Assembly: GCF_022230955.1 (NCBI RefSeq)
Contig: NZ_JAKKFI010000045.1
Location: forward strand, 92,918 to 156,917
Origin: Micromonospora cabrerizensis
Lineage (GTDB): Bacteria > Actinomycetota > Actinomycetes > Mycobacteriales > Micromonosporaceae
DNA: 64,000 bases
Reading direction: 5' to 3'
In this document: positions 56,645-64,000 of the stretch, in pieces
Numbering within the stretch: the first letter of the stretch is position 1
Layout: every line of letters starts with the position of its first letter
The notes under the pieces: generated by a model
Told to the model about the DNA's origin: nothing
What the model saw: the letters and a program-made list of their open reading frames with translations, nothing else
The model's database searches: none
Program-made: the position numbers and the translations under genes

Positions 56645-58081
56645 CTAATGCTTCCATTGCGCCGAGCCGGCGTCCCACTCGGTGTACTGGTAGGGGTTCT
56701 CCAGGATCGCGGTCTCCGGGACGTCCGGGTTCATGCCCCGCTGCCACGCCTCCTCCCCCATCGTCTCGCGGAGGTGGTCGATGGTCGACGCCACCGCGGC
56801 CCGCGCGGCGGCGAGGTCGACGCCGACGAGGCGACCGTCGCGCTTGACGACCCGCCCACCGACCAGCACGGTGTGCACGTCGCCGCGCTGGGCCTGGAAG
56901 ACGACGTGACCGTGCGGGTTCAGGATCGGGAACATCACCGGCGAGGCGTCGTTCTTGATCAGCACCACGTCGGCCTGCCGGCCGGCGGTGAGGGCACCGA
57001 TGGTGGAGTCCATGCCGAGCGCGCGGGCGCCGCCCCGGGTGGCCCACTCGACGACCTGCTCGGCGCGCAGGTGACAGTGGGTGATGGTCTCCTGTTTGGC
57101 GTGCGCCTCCAGGTGCTCGCGGGAGCGGTCCGCGCCGAGCGTGCTGCGCATCGCCGAGAAGAGGTCACCGCTCCACCACACGCTGGTGTCCATCGACAGC
57201 GACACCGGGATGTCGTGGTGGCGCAACTGCCAGGTGGGCGGGTAGCCCTGGCCGGCGCTCTGCTCGCTCTCGGTGGAGACGGAGACGGAGCCGCCGGTCG
57301 CGGCGATCCGGTTGTACGAGTCGTGGGTGAGCGTCGCCGCGTGCACGTAGACCGTCGACGGGGTCATGAAACCGTTCTCGTGCATCAGTCGGATGCCGTC
57401 GTCGTTGGTGGCGCCCCAGACGCCGGCGTGCGTGGTCACCGCCGCGCCCAACTCGCGGGCCACCTCGAAGGCTGCCCGCTCCGGGAAGGCCGGGTCGCCG
57501 GTGACGTCGAACGCCATCTGGAAGCCGGCCAGCTTGCCGCCGTCGATGCGGCGGCGGTGGAAGTCGCGGAACTCCGGCGAGGTGGCCCACTGCCACGGCC
57601 CCTGCTGGATGTTGCCGTAGGCGAGCACGAACCGCCCGTCGACCGCCTCCAGGGCGTCCACGGCCGCGTCGGCGTGCTCGGGAGTCTGGAGCCCGTGTGA
57701 CCAGTCGACGGTGGTGGTGACACCAGCGTCGATCGCCTCGATCGCACCGAGCAGGTTGCCGGCGTAGACGTCCTCGGGGCGGAACAGCTTGCCGGATTCG
57801 AGGTAGTACCAGACGAAGTACTGGGTCAGGGTCCAGTCGGCGCCGTACCCGCGCATGGCGGTCTGCCACAGGTGCCGGTGGGTGTCGACCATGCCCGGCA
57901 TGAGGATGCCGTCGGTGGCGTCGATCTCCAGGGCGTCGTCGGGCGCGGTGAGGCCGACGCCGACCTCCGCGATCCGGTCGCCGACGACCAGCACGTCGGC
58001 GCCGGGCAGCACCGTGTGGGCGTCGTCCATGGTGAGAACCAGGCCGTTTCGGAAGACCACCGGCCGGTCGGTTGCGCTCAT
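56645..58081 (-). CDS. Metal-dependent amidohydrolase (SSNA/AtzA/TrzN-like)
   Basis: This 478-residue cytosolic hydrolase has the amidohydrolase metal centre: first ligands in GILMPGMVDTHRHLWQTAMR (HxH), a third His in TTHAGVWGATNDDG, a fourth in YVHAATLTHDSYNRIAATGG, and the Asp in SLSMDTSVWWSGDLF. The N-terminal beta-sandwich (RPVVFRNGLVLTMDDAHTVL) and C-terminal part (IGALTAGRQADVVLIKNDAS) complete the fold. It could deaminate or dechlorinate a ring, or remove an amide. The neighbouring ring-cleavage set suggests an aromatic or heteroaromatic substrate. Start ATG 58081; upstream AAAGGAATGGGTGG gives a ribosome site. It shares the divergent promoter with the CoA-transferase operon. Confidence 0.87.
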   Translation of the reverse strand: MSATDRPVVFRNGLVLTMDDAHTVLPGADVLVVGDRIAEVGVGLTAPDDALEIDATDGILMPGMVDTHRHLWQTAMRGYGADWTLTQYFVWYYLESGKLFRPEDVYAGNLLGAIEAIDAGVTTTVDWSHGLQTPEHADAAVDALEAVDGRFVLAYGNIQQGPWQWATSPEFRDFHRRRIDGGKLAGFQMAFDVTGDPAFPERAAFEVARELGAAVTTHAGVWGATNDDGIRLMHENGFMTPSTVYVHAATLTHDSYNRIAATGGSVSVSTESEQSAGQGYPPTWQLRHHDIPVSLSMDTSVWWSGDLFSAMRSTLGADRSREHLEAHAKQETITHCHLRAEQVVEWATRGGARALGMDSTIGALTAGRQADVVLIKNDASPVMFPILNPHGHVVFQAQRGDVHTVLVGGRVVKRDGRLVGVDLAAARAAVASTIDHLRETMGEEAWQRGMNPDVPETAILENPYQYTEWDAGSAQWKH

Positions 58082-58155
58082 CGCCACCCATTCCTTTCCG
58101 GGGTACGAGGGGAGCCCGGACTCTTGTCCGCTGTGCGGCCAGCCCGAGTGGCGCA

Positions 58156-58280
58156 AGTGTGCTCCCGGTCACGAGACGCGTCAAGAGCATGTTTCCGCGC
58201 GATCAACACACCGTTGACAGGCACCGTGCGGTGTCGCAAGCTGTGCGGGCGGACAGGTGTCCGCAGAACGGGCGGAAACA
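58156..58280. promoter_or_regulatory. Divergent IclR-type control region with palindromes and paired promoters
   Basis: The 198-base gap contains a 16-bp palindrome GCGGACAGGTGTCCGC (58249-58264) and a 9-bp inverted pair TGTTTCCGC (58190-58198) with GCGGAAACA (58272-58280). A plus promoter TTGACA (58214-58219)-17-CAAGCT (58237-58242) and a minus promoter TTGACG/CACACT (58179-58184 and 58156-58161, spacer 17) lie around these, so a bound regulator would overlap both. Confidence 0.7.
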
Positions 58281-59416
58281 TGGTGCAGCAATCGACGGGG
58301 CCACTGTCCGGCCTGCTCGTCGCGGACTTCTCCCGGATCCTCGCCGGGCCGTACGCGACGATGCTCCTGGCCGACCTGGGCGCACAGGTGATCAAAGTGG
58401 AGAGTCCCGGTGGCGACGACACCCGCACCTGGATGCCGCCCACCCGTGACGGCGTCTCGACCTACTACCTCGGCATCAACCGCAACAAGCGGTCGGTCGC
58501 CCTGGACCTCAAGGAGCCCGCCGACCTGGCCGCCGCGCAGGAGCTGGCCCGCCGCGCCGACGTGATGATCGAGAACTTCCGGCCCGGCGGCCTCGCCCGG
58601 TTCGGCCTCGACTACGACAGCGTCGCCGCGAGCAACGACAGGATCGTGTACGCGAGCATCAGCGGTTTCGGCACCGGCGCGGGTCGGGACTTCCCCGGCT
58701 ACGACCTGATGGTGCAGGCGATCTCGGGCCTGATGAGCCTCACCGGCGACCCGGACGGCTCGCCGTACCGGGCCGGGATCTCCGTCTTCGACGTGATGGC
58801 CGGGCTGCACGCGAACATCGGCATCCTCGCCGCGCTGCGCCACCGTGGCGAGACCGGGCGGGGTCAACACGTCGAGGTCAACCTGCTCAGCTCGGCGCTG
58901 TCCGGTCTGGTCAACCACTCCAGCGGCTACGTCGCCGGCGGCACCGTCCCGTTCCGGATGGGCAACGCGCACCCCAGCCTCTTCCCGTACGAGCCGCTGC
59001 CCACCGCCGACGGCGAGCTGATCGTCATCGCCGGCAACGACGGGCAGTTCCGCAAACTCTGCCAGGTGCTCGACCTGCCCGGCCTGCCCGACGACCCGCG
59101 CTTCGGGCGCAACCAGGACCGCACCGCCAACCGCGAGGAGCTGCGGCCGCTGCTCGTGCAACGACTCGCCCAGCGGACCAAGGACGAGTGGTTCCGGGAC
59201 CTGCTTGCCGCGGGGGTCCCCTGTGCACCGATCAACACCATCGACGGCGGCGTGGCACTCGCCGAGGAGTTGGGGCTCGACCCGGTCGTGGCCGTCGGTG
59301 ACGTGCCCGGCGTCCGCAACCCCATCACCTTCTCCGACACCCCGGCGCGCTACGAGCTGCCGCCGCCTGGGCTCGACGAACACGGCGAGGAGATCCGCGC
59401 GTGGCTGAAGAGTTGA
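58280..59416 (+). CDS. CaiB/BaiF-type (family III) CoA-transferase
   Basis: This 378-residue enzyme transfers CoA between acids, activating a carboxylate. Landmarks are GPLSGLLVADFSRILAGPYA, MLLADLGAQVIKVESPGGDD, FRPGGLARFGLDYDSVAA, YASISGFGTGAGRDFPGYDL with the catalytic Asp, MSLTGDPDGSPYRAGISVFD, and GETGRGQHVEVNLLSSALSG. Length is close to the family. ATG 58280 has only a weak GGGCGGAAAC before it. Next to ring-cleavage genes it may activate the ring substrate or a product acid. It overlaps the next gene by 16 bases. Confidence 0.93.
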   Translation: MVQQSTGPLSGLLVADFSRILAGPYATMLLADLGAQVIKVESPGGDDTRTWMPPTRDGVSTYYLGINRNKRSVALDLKEPADLAAAQELARRADVMIENFRPGGLARFGLDYDSVAASNDRIVYASISGFGTGAGRDFPGYDLMVQAISGLMSLTGDPDGSPYRAGISVFDVMAGLHANIGILAALRHRGETGRGQHVEVNLLSSALSGLVNHSSGYVAGGTVPFRMGNAHPSLFPYEPLPTADGELIVIAGNDGQFRKLCQVLDLPGLPDDPRFGRNQDRTANREELRPLLVQRLAQRTKDEWFRDLLAAGVPCAPINTIDGGVALAEELGLDPVVAVGDVPGVRNPITFSDTPARYELPPPGLDEHGEEIRAWLKS

Positions 59417-60171
59417 GCTTTCCGACCGGGATCGGCACGTCCGACCCGACCACCATCTCCCTGCTCGGGCAGGACCTGGCCGGCGACCTGATGGGCGAGG
59501 TCGGCTTCGGCGAGCTGGCGTACTGGCTGGTCGCCCGCCGCCGGCCCACCCGGGGTGAGGTACGGGTCTTCGAGGCGGTGCTGGTGGCGCTCGCCGACCA
59601 CGGCTTCACCCCGACGGCTATCGCGGCCCGGCTGACCTACCTGTCGGCGCCAGAGTCGTTGCAGGGCGCCCTCGCCGCCGGCCTGCTCGGGGGCGGCTCC
59701 CGCTTCCTCGGCGTCACCGAGGACTGTGGACGCTTCCTCGCCGACACCCTCGCGGGGGCCGGCGAGGTGACCGACTACGACGCGCTGGCGCTCGACGCGG
59801 TCACCCGGGCCAAGCAGGAGCGCCGGCTGGTCCCCGGGCTCGGGCATCCGGTGCACAAGGAACAGGACCCGCGCACGCCCGTACTGATCCGGATCGCCAC
59901 CGAGGAGGGTCTGCACGGCCCACACCTGCGGCTGTTCGAGGCGATCGGGCGGGTGCACCCGCAGGTGCTCGGCCGGACCCTGCCGCTCAACGGCGCCGGG
60001 GTCTGCGGCGCGGCGCTCGCCGACCTGGGGCTCCCCGTCGAGATGCTGCGCGGTTTCGCCCTGTTGGCCCGCGCGGCGGGGCTGCTCGGGCACCTCGCCG
60101 AGGAGCGGCGTCGCCCACTCGGCATGGACATCTACCGCGCCGTAGACCGCAACGCCGTCTACGAGCCCTGA
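59401..60171 (+). CDS. Citrate-synthase-fold protein, citryl-CoA lyase-like
   Basis: This 256-residue protein is much shorter than citrate synthase (about 430) and fits the citryl-CoA lyase-like group: GFGELAYWLVARRRPTRGEV, YLSAPESLQGALAAGLLGGG, RRLVPGLGHPVHKEQDPRTP with the His of GLGH, and LNGAGVCGAALADLGLP, where related proteins usually read NVDG. If that alignment holds, the citrate-synthase Asp is absent here. It probably makes or splits a CoA thioester with a keto acid. GTG 59401 is nested in the CoA-transferase gene end, implying coupling. A strict function cannot be given. Confidence 0.8.
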   Translation: MAEELSFPTGIGTSDPTTISLLGQDLAGDLMGEVGFGELAYWLVARRRPTRGEVRVFEAVLVALADHGFTPTAIAARLTYLSAPESLQGALAAGLLGGGSRFLGVTEDCGRFLADTLAGAGEVTDYDALALDAVTRAKQERRLVPGLGHPVHKEQDPRTPVLIRIATEEGLHGPHLRLFEAIGRVHPQVLGRTLPLNGAGVCGAALADLGLPVEMLRGFALLARAAGLLGHLAEERRRPLGMDIYRAVDRNAVYEP

Positions 60172-60200
60172 TCCCCTCCGCTGCCAGCGAAAGGAGCCCA

Positions 60201-61067
60201 ATGGCCACCGTCGTCGCGGTCATCGCCTCCACCCACCACCCCTTCTACTATCGGGCCAGCACGGCCACCGGTGAGGATCGGCCGCCGTTCGCCGACGAGT
60301 GGACCAGCAAGATCCTGGCTTTCCGGGAGACGTTGACCCGGGCCCGGCCCGATGTGCTGGTGATGGTCGGCTCCGACCACTTCCACCAGCTCTGGCTGGA
60401 CAACATGCCGCAGTTCCTGGTCGGCAAGGCACCCTCGTACGACGCCAACTGGTACAACGAGGAACGCGAGTTCGGGCTGCCCCGGATGCTGCTCAAGGGG
60501 CAGGAGGACCTGTCCGGGCACATCCTGCGGGCCGGGCTCGACTCCGGTTTCGACCTCGCGTTCAGCAACGAGCTGCGCATCGACCACAGCATCACCTGCC
60601 CGATCATCACGCTGCGGCCCGAGGCCGACCTGCCGATCGTGCCGATCTACACGAACATCTTCGCGCCGCCGCTGCCGCAGCCGAAGCGCTTCGTGCAGCT
60701 CGGCGAGGCCATCCGGGAGATCGTCGAGTCGTGGCCCTCGCACCTGCGGGTGGCCGTCATCGGCACCGGTCACCTGTCGTTGGAGCTGGGCGGCCCCCGG
60801 CAGTTCGGCCCGCACGGCCCGGACCCGGAGTTCGACCAGCGGGCCGTCGAGTGGATCGCCAACGGTGACCTGGACGGCTGCCTGCGGGAGGTCACGCTGG
60901 ACAGCCTGCACTCACCGGGCAACGCCACCCACGGCTTCATGGACTTCATGCTCATGATGGGTGTGGCCGGGGCCGGGGCGAAGGCCGACTACGTCGACAC
61001 CCTCGATCTGTTCCACACCATGGAGGCCTACTTCACCTGGTACCCGAACGGAGCGCCGGCGGCATGA
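60201..61067 (+). CDS. Class III extradiol ring-cleavage dioxygenase, LigB-type catalytic subunit
   Basis: This 288-residue Fe(II) enzyme opens a catechol-type ring next to the two hydroxyls. LigB-type residues: ASTHHPFYYR (His near 12), VGSDHFHQLWLDNM (His near 59-61), VIGTGHLSLELGG (His near 197) and the distal STATGEDRPPFAD and GNATHGFMDFM segments, matching protocatechuate 4,5-dioxygenase beta. Oxygen adds to a catecholate held by iron in a two-His-one-carboxylate site. ATG 60201 follows GAAAGGAG. It overlaps the LigA-type subunit gene by 4 bases, the classic LigAB pair in reverse order. Substrate could be protocatechuate, gallate or a related catechol. Confidence 0.92.
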   Translation: MATVVAVIASTHHPFYYRASTATGEDRPPFADEWTSKILAFRETLTRARPDVLVMVGSDHFHQLWLDNMPQFLVGKAPSYDANWYNEEREFGLPRMLLKGQEDLSGHILRAGLDSGFDLAFSNELRIDHSITCPIITLRPEADLPIVPIYTNIFAPPLPQPKRFVQLGEAIREIVESWPSHLRVAVIGTGHLSLELGGPRQFGPHGPDPEFDQRAVEWIANGDLDGCLREVTLDSLHSPGNATHGFMDFMLMMGVAGAGAKADYVDTLDLFHTMEAYFTWYPNGAPAA

Positions 61068-61426
61068 GCAAGTACCTGCTGAACAAGTTCCTCTTCATGG
61101 TCGACCGGGACCCGGAGCTGGTCGAGCGCTACCGCAGCGAGCCGCGCGAGCTGGTCGCCTGGTGGGAGGCCGAGTGCGCCAACACCGTGCTGAACTGCCA
61201 CACCGGCGAGGCCAGCACCTGGTTGCGCTTCGACGACGTGGAGCGGGAGGCGTTGGCCACCCACGACCACGTGAGACTGTTCGAGTTGGGGGCACACCCC
61301 TTCCTCACCCTCACCCTCTTCATCGCCCTCTTCGAGCGGGACAACACCGAGCCCCTGGAGTACCAGAAGTCCTTCGGCGCACGGCTGGCGCACTTTCCGA
61401 TGCCGTACCCGGACATCGCGACGTGA
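61064..61426 (+). CDS. Class III dioxygenase small subunit, LigA-type
   Basis: This 120-residue partner subunit matches LigA-type proteins of protocatechuate 4,5-dioxygenase: KYLLNKFLFMVDRDPELVER, YRSEPRELVAWWEAECAN and FLTLTLFIALFERDNTEPLE with YQKSFGARLAHFP. It packs against LigB and closes the active site. It has no catalytic iron ligand. Overlaps: ATG at 61064 with the LigB stop and GTG at 61423 with its own stop. Found between LigB and the oxidoreductase, it shows the operon is translationally coupled. Confidence 0.9.
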   Translation: MSKYLLNKFLFMVDRDPELVERYRSEPRELVAWWEAECANTVLNCHTGEASTWLRFDDVEREALATHDHVRLFELGAHPFLTLTLFIALFERDNTEPLEYQKSFGARLAHFPMPYPDIAT

Positions 61427-62388
61427 TCCGCGCGGCGCTGATCAACGCCTGCGGCACGCCGCCGACGATCACCGAACGGCCGGCGCCCCTGCCGGCCGAC
61501 GACGAGGTGGCGGTCACCGTCGAGGCGGTGCCGATCACCCCGCTGGACCTGCTCTGCGCCAGCGGCACCAGCTACTTCGGCACGCCGACCACCCCGTACG
61601 TGCCGGGTGTGCAGGGTGTCGGCCGGCTCGCCGACGGCTCGGCCGTCTGGTTCGGCACGGCGGCCGGAATGCGGTCCGGCGTCGACGGCAGCATGGCGAC
61701 CACGGTCGCGGTGCCCTCCGTCGACGTGGTGGCGCTGCCCTCCGGCGTACCGCTGACCCTGCTCGCGGCCCTCGGCCTCTCCGCGGTCGCCGCCCACGCG
61801 GCGCTGACCCACGGCGGCGGCCTGACGGCCGGCGAACAGGTCGTCGTGCTCGGGGCCGGGGGTGTGGTCGGCCAGGCCGCCGTCCAACTCGCCCTGCTCG
61901 GCGGCGCCCGCCGGGTCATCGCCGTGGCCCGCTCGGCCGCGGCACGGGCCCGCGCGGAGGAACTCGGCGCGGCGGTCGCCATCCCGCTGCTGCCCGACGA
62001 CGACGTCGCGTCGATGGCCGACCGACTCCGTGAGGTCGCCGACGGGCCGGTCGACCTCGTCCTCGACCCGGTCTTCGGCGTCCCGGCGGCGGCGGCCCTG
62101 CGGGTGCTGCGCCCCGGCGGCCGGCTGGTCAACCTGGGCAGCGCGGCGGGGGCCACCGCGCCGATCGAGTCCGCCGTGCTGCGCGGCGGCTCCCTGCGCC
62201 TGGTCGGCTACACCAACAACGGGTTGTCGACCGCGCAACGGGCGGCGTCGCTGGGCGTGGTCGCCGGGCACGCGGCGGCGGGGCGGCTCACCGTCGACCA
62301 CGAGGTCGTGCCGTTCGACTCGGTCGCGGACGCCTGGACCCGGCAGGACGCCGGCACCGCCGCCGGCCGGATCGTGCTCGCCCTCTGA
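61423..62388 (+). CDS. Zinc-free quinone oxidoreductase-like (MDR) dehydrogenase
   Basis: This 321-residue medium-chain reductase has the NAD(P)-binding Rossmann motif VVVLGAGGVVGQAAVQLALL (residues about 137-155), followed by RRVIAVARSAAARARAEELG and VDLVLDPVFGVPAAAALRVL, and ends with VPFDSVADAWTRQDAGTAAG. It lacks the Cys/His cluster of zinc alcohol dehydrogenases, so it is of the quinone-reductase type. Reaction unknown; it may reduce an enone or quinone intermediate. GTG 61423 overlaps the LigA stop by 4 bases. Confidence 0.9.
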   Translation: MIRAALINACGTPPTITERPAPLPADDEVAVTVEAVPITPLDLLCASGTSYFGTPTTPYVPGVQGVGRLADGSAVWFGTAAGMRSGVDGSMATTVAVPSVDVVALPSGVPLTLLAALGLSAVAAHAALTHGGGLTAGEQVVVLGAGGVVGQAAVQLALLGGARRVIAVARSAAARARAEELGAAVAIPLLPDDDVASMADRLREVADGPVDLVLDPVFGVPAAAALRVLRPGGRLVNLGSAAGATAPIESAVLRGGSLRLVGYTNNGLSTAQRAASLGVVAGHAAAGRLTVDHEVVPFDSVADAWTRQDAGTAAGRIVLAL

Positions 62389-62404
62389 CCCCGCCGGGCC
62401 CCAG

Positions 62405-62425
62405 CCAGGGACCGCGAAACCCTGG
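62405..62425. promoter_or_regulatory. CCAGGG-N9-CCCTGG palindrome before aldehyde dehydrogenase
   Basis: CCAGGG (62405-62410) and CCCTGG (62420-62425) form a 21-bp inverted repeat in the 84-base gap ahead of the ALDH gene. It may be an operator or terminator. The remaining gap holds no ORF. Confidence 0.4.
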
Positions 62426-62472
62426 ATAAGGCGCACCTGGTTGGGGGTCCGGGCCGGTGCGACGGTCGGTCC

Positions 62473-63897
62473 ATGACACCTTCCACCTACGCCGTCACCG
62501 GTCACTGGATCGGTGGCGAGACCGTCGCCGGCTCTGCCGGCACCCTTCCCGTCGTGAACCCCGCCACCGGCGAGGTCGTCGCCGAGACCCCGGCCGGCAC
62601 CGCCGGGGACGTCGACCGTGCCGTCGCCGCCGCCCGGGCGGCATTCCCGGCCTGGGCGGCTACCACGCCGCAGCACCGGGCCGACGTACTGCGCCGCCTC
62701 GGCGCGGGCCTCGCCGCCCGGTCCGAGGAGATCGCCCAGGCGATCACCGCCGAGATGGGCTCTCCGATCGGGATGTCCCGGACCGCCCAGGTCGGTTTCC
62801 CGGCCGCAGTGGTCGAGTCGGTTGCCGGCCTGGCCGACGACTTCGCGTGGACCGAGGAGGTCGGCAACTCGCTGATCGTCCGTGAGCCGATCGGTGTGGT
62901 CGGTGCGATCACACCGTGGAACTTCCCGTTGCAGCAGATCGTCTCCAAGCTGGCCCCGGCGCTGCTTGCCGGCAACACGATGGTCTTCAAGCCGTCCGAG
63001 AACGCCCCGCTGACCGCGCGGCTCCTCGCCGACGCGGCCGCCGAGGCGGGCGTACCGGCCGGTGTGTTCAACATCGTCTACGGCACCGGCGCGGTCGTCG
63101 GCGAGGCGATCTCCGCCCACCCGGACATCGACATGATCTCCTTCACCGGCTCCACCCGGGCCGGGCAGCGGATCTCCGCGGTGGCCGCGGCGACCGTCAA
63201 GCGGGTCGCGCTGGAGTTGGGCGGCAAGGGCGCGAACATCATCCTCGACGACGCCGACCTGCCGACGGCGGTCACCACCGGCGTGATGATGGCGTTCGCC
63301 AACGGCGGTCAGGTGTGCGGGGCGTGGCCGCGGATGCTGGTGCCCGCCTCGCGCCAGGACGAGGTCGTGGCGTTGGCCGTCGAGGCGGCGAGGCAGTTCA
63401 CCGTCGGCGACCCGAAGGACGAGGCCACCCGGGTCGGTCCGATGGCCTCCGAGGCCCACCGGCAGAAGGTCGTCGGGTACATCGAGCGGGGCAGCACCGA
63501 CGGCGCCCGGCTGGTGTTCGGCGGGCCGGACCGGCCGGAGGGCCTGCCCAACGGCGCCTACGTCCAGCCGACGATCTTCGCCGACGTCGACCCGTCCTCC
63601 GCGATCGCCCAGGAGGAGATCTTCGGGCCGGTACTGACGATCATCCCGTACGCCGACGAGGACGAGGCCGTGGCCATCGCCAACGGCACCCTGTACGGCC
63701 TGACCAGCGGCGTCTTCGGTGAGCCGGAGCATGCCCTGGCCGTGGCGCGGCGGCTGCGCGTGGGCCAGGTCGACGTGAACGCCGGGCACTGGAACCCGCT
63801 GGCCCCGTTCGGCGGCTACAAGCAGTCCGGCAACGGCCGCGAGTTCGGCCGTTTCGGTCTGGAGGAGTTCCTGGAGACCAAGTCCATCCAGCGCTGA
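62473..63897 (+). CDS. NAD(P)-dependent aldehyde dehydrogenase
   Basis: This 474-residue enzyme oxidises an aldehyde to an acid. The key motifs are PIGVVGAITPWNFPLQQIVS (N-terminal Pro/Trp/Asn), KLAPALLAGNTMVFKPSENA (with the cofactor Lys), DMISFTGSTRAGQRISAVAA, KRVALELGGKGANIILDDAD (general base Glu), NGGQVCGAWPRMLVPASRQD (nucleophile Cys) and QEEIFGPVLTIIPYADEDEA. These show a complete ALDH fold near the usual 475-500 residues. It probably takes the ring-cleavage semialdehyde made by the LigAB dioxygenase, by inference. ATG 62473 is supported by family start position. It ends 103 bases before the window edge. Confidence 0.95.
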   Translation: MTPSTYAVTGHWIGGETVAGSAGTLPVVNPATGEVVAETPAGTAGDVDRAVAAARAAFPAWAATTPQHRADVLRRLGAGLAARSEEIAQAITAEMGSPIGMSRTAQVGFPAAVVESVAGLADDFAWTEEVGNSLIVREPIGVVGAITPWNFPLQQIVSKLAPALLAGNTMVFKPSENAPLTARLLADAAAEAGVPAGVFNIVYGTGAVVGEAISAHPDIDMISFTGSTRAGQRISAVAAATVKRVALELGGKGANIILDDADLPTAVTTGVMMAFANGGQVCGAWPRMLVPASRQDEVVALAVEAARQFTVGDPKDEATRVGPMASEAHRQKVVGYIERGSTDGARLVFGGPDRPEGLPNGAYVQPTIFADVDPSSAIAQEEIFGPVLTIIPYADEDEAVAIANGTLYGLTSGVFGEPEHALAVARRLRVGQVDVNAGHWNPLAPFGGYKQSGNGREFGRFGLEEFLETKSIQR

Positions 63898-64000
63898 CCG
63901 AACCCGGCCTGCCCGCCCGGCTCGTTCTCAGCGACCTCGTCCGTAGTCCCGCCGTCGAGCTTGGGCCGCTGCCGGTCGGGCGGTCGGCGGTCGGCGGTCG
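63898..64000. other. Non-coding right edge
   Basis: The last 103 bases hold no start with ribosome site. They end in a short GGTCGGC/GGTCGGGC direct repeat (63970-64000). Nothing else is recognised. Confidence 0.4.

Noticed and set aside
1..64000. Prophage, integrase, transposase or tRNA-linked island
   Set aside because: No such gene, tRNA or att-like repeat was recognised in the window.

Overview
The window is high-G+C DNA with GTG starts, strong GGAGG-type ribosome binding sites, many 1-8 nt gene overlaps and actinomycete-type regulators (three BTAD/SARP proteins, a WYL regulator, an ECF sigma factor with a SnoaL-like tail). It looks like a filamentous actinobacterium, probably Micromonosporaceae. 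No rRNA, tRNA, CRISPR array, transposase or phage gene was seen, so it reads as chromosome with accessory islands.

Region 1 (1-22,967) is a cell-surface polysaccharide locus. It starts with a partial sugar-nucleotide epimerase on the minus strand. A tightly overlapping plus-strand operon follows: lipid-carrier sugar transferase, Wzx-type flippase, two tandem SAM methyltransferases, four glycosyltransferases, an O-antigen-ligase/polymerase-like membrane protein, a Wzz-like chain-length protein fused to a decayed tyrosine-kinase domain, and a TylF-type O-methyltransferase. After an inserted glyoxalase-fold/WYL-regulator pair comes an LCP glycan-transfer protein. The second plus-strand operon holds a 49-residue membrane peptide, an exosortase-family transpeptidase, a membrane glycosyltransferase, a secreted protein with an exosortase-style C-terminus, UDP-GlcNAc 2-epimerase and an acyltransferase. 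The two halves suggest a decorated exopolysaccharide made alongside a sorted surface protein.

Region 2 (23,010-36,810) begins with a UPF0324/YeiH-type transporter and a 48-residue membrane peptide, headed by a 30-codon leader peptide of the type found before actinobacterial sulfur-assimilation operons. Then come a secreted beta-helix protein behind a LacI-type operator, a protease-inhibitor-like secreted protein (I36), and three SARP-type regulators, two of them giant AfsR-like ATPases.

Region 3 (36,828-43,220) is a minus-strand set: a GCS2/ATP-grasp fusion, an asparagine-synthetase-type amidotransferase and an S9 peptidase. It could make and process a small amidated peptide. Region 4 (43,450-53,016) is mixed: a GH5 cellulase with CBM2, two RibD/DHFR-like reductases, an aldo/keto reductase, an AlkZ-like DNA glycosylase, an ECF sigma factor, a hydrolase and a DHA2 drug exporter. 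A repeat-rich gap (53,435-53,707) lies beside a DUF222/HNH nuclease gene.

Region 5 (55,838-63,897) is a catabolic island under an IclR regulator. An amidohydrolase is divergent from a CoA-transferase, a citrate-synthase-fold protein, a LigB/LigA class III ring-cleavage dioxygenase, a quinone-oxidoreductase-like protein and an aldehyde dehydrogenase. The divergent promoter carries clear inverted repeats. The substrate cannot be read from the sequence.
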